From Aestuariirhabdus litorea (GTDB lineage: Bacteria; Pseudomonadota; Gammaproteobacteria; Pseudomonadales; Aestuariirhabdaceae): a stretch of DNA of 64,000 nucleotides. The stretch covers positions 868,001-932,000 of the forward strand of contig NZ_QWEZ01000002.1 in assembly GCF_003864255.1 (NCBI RefSeq), given 5' to 3'. Shown here piece by piece: positions 63,981-64,000 of the stretch (position 1 is its first letter; each line of letters starts with the position of its first letter). A model generated the notes under the pieces. That model was not told the DNA's origin, ran no database searches, and was given only the letters and a program-made list of their open reading frames with translations. A program made the translations under genes and the position numbers.

Positions 63981-64000
63981 GCGGGCCATAGGGCCCGCTT
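63981..64000 (+). terminator. Terminator after gcvP copy 2 (cut by window end)
   Basis: GCGGGCC-ATAG-GGCCCGC is a perfect 7-bp stem followed by TT at the last bases of the window; the T-run probably continues outside. Confidence 0.65.

Overview
The window is chromosomal DNA from a GC-rich (roughly 60% by eye) gammaproteobacterium, most likely a marine or estuarine relative of Oceanospirillales/Pseudomonadales. The evidence is gene content and order: 6S RNA between zapA and fau, the ygfB-like/pepP/ubiH/ubiI run, an EF-P with Arg32 next to its rhamnosyltransferase EarP, an sdaA-gcvH-gcvP cluster of Pseudomonas type, and a BCCT osmolyte transporter. The genus cannot be fixed from sequence alone. 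No rRNA, tRNA, insertion sequence, prophage or CRISPR array was seen.

Layout. 1-8 kb: the end of a PleD-like diguanylate cyclase, guaC, a histidine kinase/TPR response-regulator pair, rpiA divergent from ilvA, and an AraC-type regulator. 8-14.4 kb: a small membrane peptide, fau, 6S RNA, zapA, a zapB-like coiled coil, ygfB-like, pepP, ubiH and ubiI. 14.4-20.4 kb: a complete MksF-MksE-MksB condensin operon (JetA/JetB/JetC homologues) without the MksG/JetD nuclease. 20.5-21.5 kb: a DUF1289 protein, arfB and a small orphan. 21.5-23.7 kb: a lower-GC island with one gene, a fusion of three RidA domains, closed by a strong terminator. 23.8-27.2 kb: dbpA, a DUF2007 protein, a spermidine-synthase-like protein and an XRE-cupin regulator. 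27.4-32.4 kb: sdaA-gcvH-gcvP behind a good sigma70 promoter with two palindromes. 32.4-34.2 kb: earP-efp.

34.3-39.05 kb is an unfamiliar divergent four-gene locus: a VWA-type lipoprotein and a multi-pass membrane protein on the minus strand, a response regulator and a membrane histidine kinase on the plus strand. 39-43.8 kb: a methyltransferase, a thioesterase, a GST, a YkgJ-like cysteine-cluster protein, a strange Cys/His-repeat plus polyserine membrane protein, and a GT9-like glycosyltransferase. 44-46 kb: a truncated globin, a PAS-class III cyclase and a TusA-like protein, probably one operon. 46-50.5 kb: a BCCT transporter, a cNMP/CBS/DUF294 protein and a DEDDh exonuclease, followed by nested REP-like hairpins. 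50.8-54.9 kb: a nickel ECF importer (nikK-M-L-Q-O) under NikR, with a visible NikR-type operator and an apparently non-canonical nikM start. 55-57.5 kb: a TrhA/hemolysin III protein, an RRM protein and a lysoplasmalogenase. 57.5-60.3 kb: a Fur-box-controlled ferric iron importer (binding protein and permease only). 60.5-64 kb: a second gcvH-gcvP pair.

The least explained parts are the VWA/two-component locus, the Cys/His polyserine protein, the triple RidA, the nuclease-less Mks operon and the globin-cyclase-TusA operon. Metal homeostasis (Ni, Fe), C1/glycine-serine metabolism (two gcvHP sets, sdaA) and signalling dominate the annotated functions.
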